Below, piece by piece: positions 7,467 through 8,344 of a stretch of 8,344 nucleotides of DNA. The notes below the pieces were generated by a model. That model had not been told where the DNA came from and made no database searches. It saw only the letters and a list, made by a program, of their open reading frames with translations. The stretch is from Pseudomonadota bacterium. Its GTDB lineage: Bacteria > Pseudomonadota > Gammaproteobacteria > Steroidobacterales > Steroidobacteraceae. Within the stretch, counting starts at the first letter, position 1. Every line of letters starts with the position of its first letter. Where the stretch lies: positions 1 through 8,344 of the forward strand of contig QGUX01000156.1 in assembly GCA_003242275.1 (NCBI GenBank), given 5' to 3'. Position numbers and translations under genes: made by a program.

Positions 7467-8344
7467 ATGGAAACGCTGCGGGATTTCGACCTGGTTCTCT
7501 TCGGCGGAACGGGCGACCTGGCCATGCGCAAGCTGCTGCCGGCCATGTACCGCCGCCATGCCGCCGGGCAGTTCCCGGCGACGGCACGCATCCTCGGCGT
7601 GGCGCGCGGCGAGCGCTCGCGCGAGTCCTACATCGCCGAGGTGGAGAAGAGCTGCCGCGAACATGCGCAGGCCGTGTTCGATGCCTCGCAGTGGCAGGGC
7701 TTCGCGCAGATGCTGCATTACGCTGCGGTGGATGTGTCGCGACCGGAAAGCTTCGGGGCGCTGGCCGCCTTCCTGCAGGGCCGCGAGGAGGTGGCCCGCA
7801 TCTTCTTCCTGTCGATGGCGCCCTCGCTGTTCGCCGGCGCCTGCGACGCCATCGGTGCGGCGGGACTGGCCACGCCGGAGTCGCGCGTGGTGCTGGAGAA
7901 ACCGCTGGGACAGGATCGGGCCTCGGCCGAGAAGATCAACCAGCACGTGGCAGCGTGGTTCGGCGAGTCGCAGATCTTCCGCATCGACCACTACCTGGGC
8001 AAGGAAGCGGTGCAGAACCTGCTGGCACTGCGCTTCGGCAATGCGCTGTTCGAGCCGCTGTGGCGGCGGGGACGCATCCGCCACGTGCAGATCACGGTGG
8101 CCGAAACGCTGGGCATGGAAGGGCGCGGGCCGTTCTATGACCAGACCGGCGCGCTGCGCGACATGGTGCAGAACCACCTGTTGCAGCTGTTGTGCATCAT
8201 CGCGATGGAACCGCCCACTTCCAGCGATCGGACGCCATGCGCGACGAGAAGCTGAAGGTGCTGCGCGCGCTCAGGCCCATCGCCGGGGCCGACGTGCTGG
8301 CGAAGACCGTGCGCGGCCAGTACAAGGCCGGCGCCGTGGGCGGG
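7467..8344 (+). CDS. zwf: Glucose-6-phosphate 1-dehydrogenase, frameshifted near 8217 and 3' truncated by window edge
   Basis: Oxidises glucose-6-phosphate to 6-phosphogluconolactone with NAD(P)+, feeding the Entner-Doudoroff and pentose phosphate routes. From ATG 7467, [18 protein letters not shown] (8-25) is the nucleotide-binding motif. VVLEKPLG (141-148), RIDHYLGKE (172-180) and NLLALRFGN (184-192) form the substrate site. H237 in MVQNHLLQ is the expected catalytic His. The reading frame is intact to MEPP (247-250), then runs into 12 unrelated residues and a stop at 8253-8255. The expected continuation ([20 protein letters not shown], then KTVRGQY) is present in the -1 frame from 8219 to the window end. 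One missing base near 8216-8219 explains this. The gene is either a pseudogene or, more likely, carries a sequencing error. The start is chosen on the Shine-Dalgarno and because the family begins 6-10 residues before the Rossmann motif. Divergent from edd. Confidence 0.92.
8211..8222 (+). other. Frameshift site in zwf
   Basis: Codons CCG CCC (8211-8216) are in the original frame and TTC (8219-8221) is in the next correct frame, leaving only AC where one codon is expected. Restoring one base, for example ACC, gives PPTFQ. The spacing to RDEK then equals that of E. coli Zwf as I recall it. Confidence 0.8.

Noticed and set aside
7402..7587. Longer edd start at 7587 on the - strand
   Set aside because: It would overlap the start of zwf by 121 bp and add about 62 Pro/Arg/Ala-rich residues absent from the family.

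Overview
The window is GC-rich, gene-dense bacterial chromosome with strong third-position G/C codon bias. The protein families and the linked Entner-Doudoroff genes suggest a free-living proteobacterium, most likely a gammaproteobacterium of the Xanthomonadales/Nevskiales type. That placement is inferred from protein resemblance and was not tested. I see no mobile element, tRNA, rRNA or CRISPR array. The longest stretch without a gene is the 209 bp between the response regulator and the MarR gene.

Layout. (1) Positions 3-1061, + strand: the C-terminal half of a FadB/EHHADH-like 3-hydroxyacyl-CoA dehydrogenase of fatty-acid beta-oxidation, entering from the left edge. (2) Positions 1075-1530, - strand: a DUF3293 protein, convergent with the first gene. 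A strong hairpin lies over the junction. (3) Positions 1622-4083, - strand: a two-gene signalling operon. A NarL/FixJ-type response regulator is followed after 5 nt by a membrane hybrid histidine kinase that carries its own C-terminal receiver domain. (4) Positions 4293-4916, + strand: a MarR-type regulator divergent from that operon. The shared intergenic region carries two palindromes that look like operators. (5) Positions 4913-7401, - strand: edd and eda, the two Entner-Doudoroff enzymes, overlapping by ATGA. eda also shares its stop tetranucleotide CTAG with the convergent MarR gene. (6) Positions 7467-8344, + strand: zwf (glucose-6-phosphate dehydrogenase), divergent from edd across 65 bp and running off the right edge. 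zwf carries an apparent one-base frameshift near 8217.

How the genes work together: zwf makes 6-phosphogluconolactone. A lactonase, not in the window, would give 6-phosphogluconate. Edd dehydrates this to KDPG, and Eda splits KDPG into pyruvate and glyceraldehyde-3-phosphate. The facing arrangement of zwf and edd-eda lets one control region serve both arms. The two-component pair and the MarR protein sit next to this module, but nothing in the sequence proves that they control it. Most of the window is ordinary metabolism. The points worth a second look are the zwf frameshift, the unexplained palindromes and repeats in the two divergent control regions, and the kinase with its own receiver domain.
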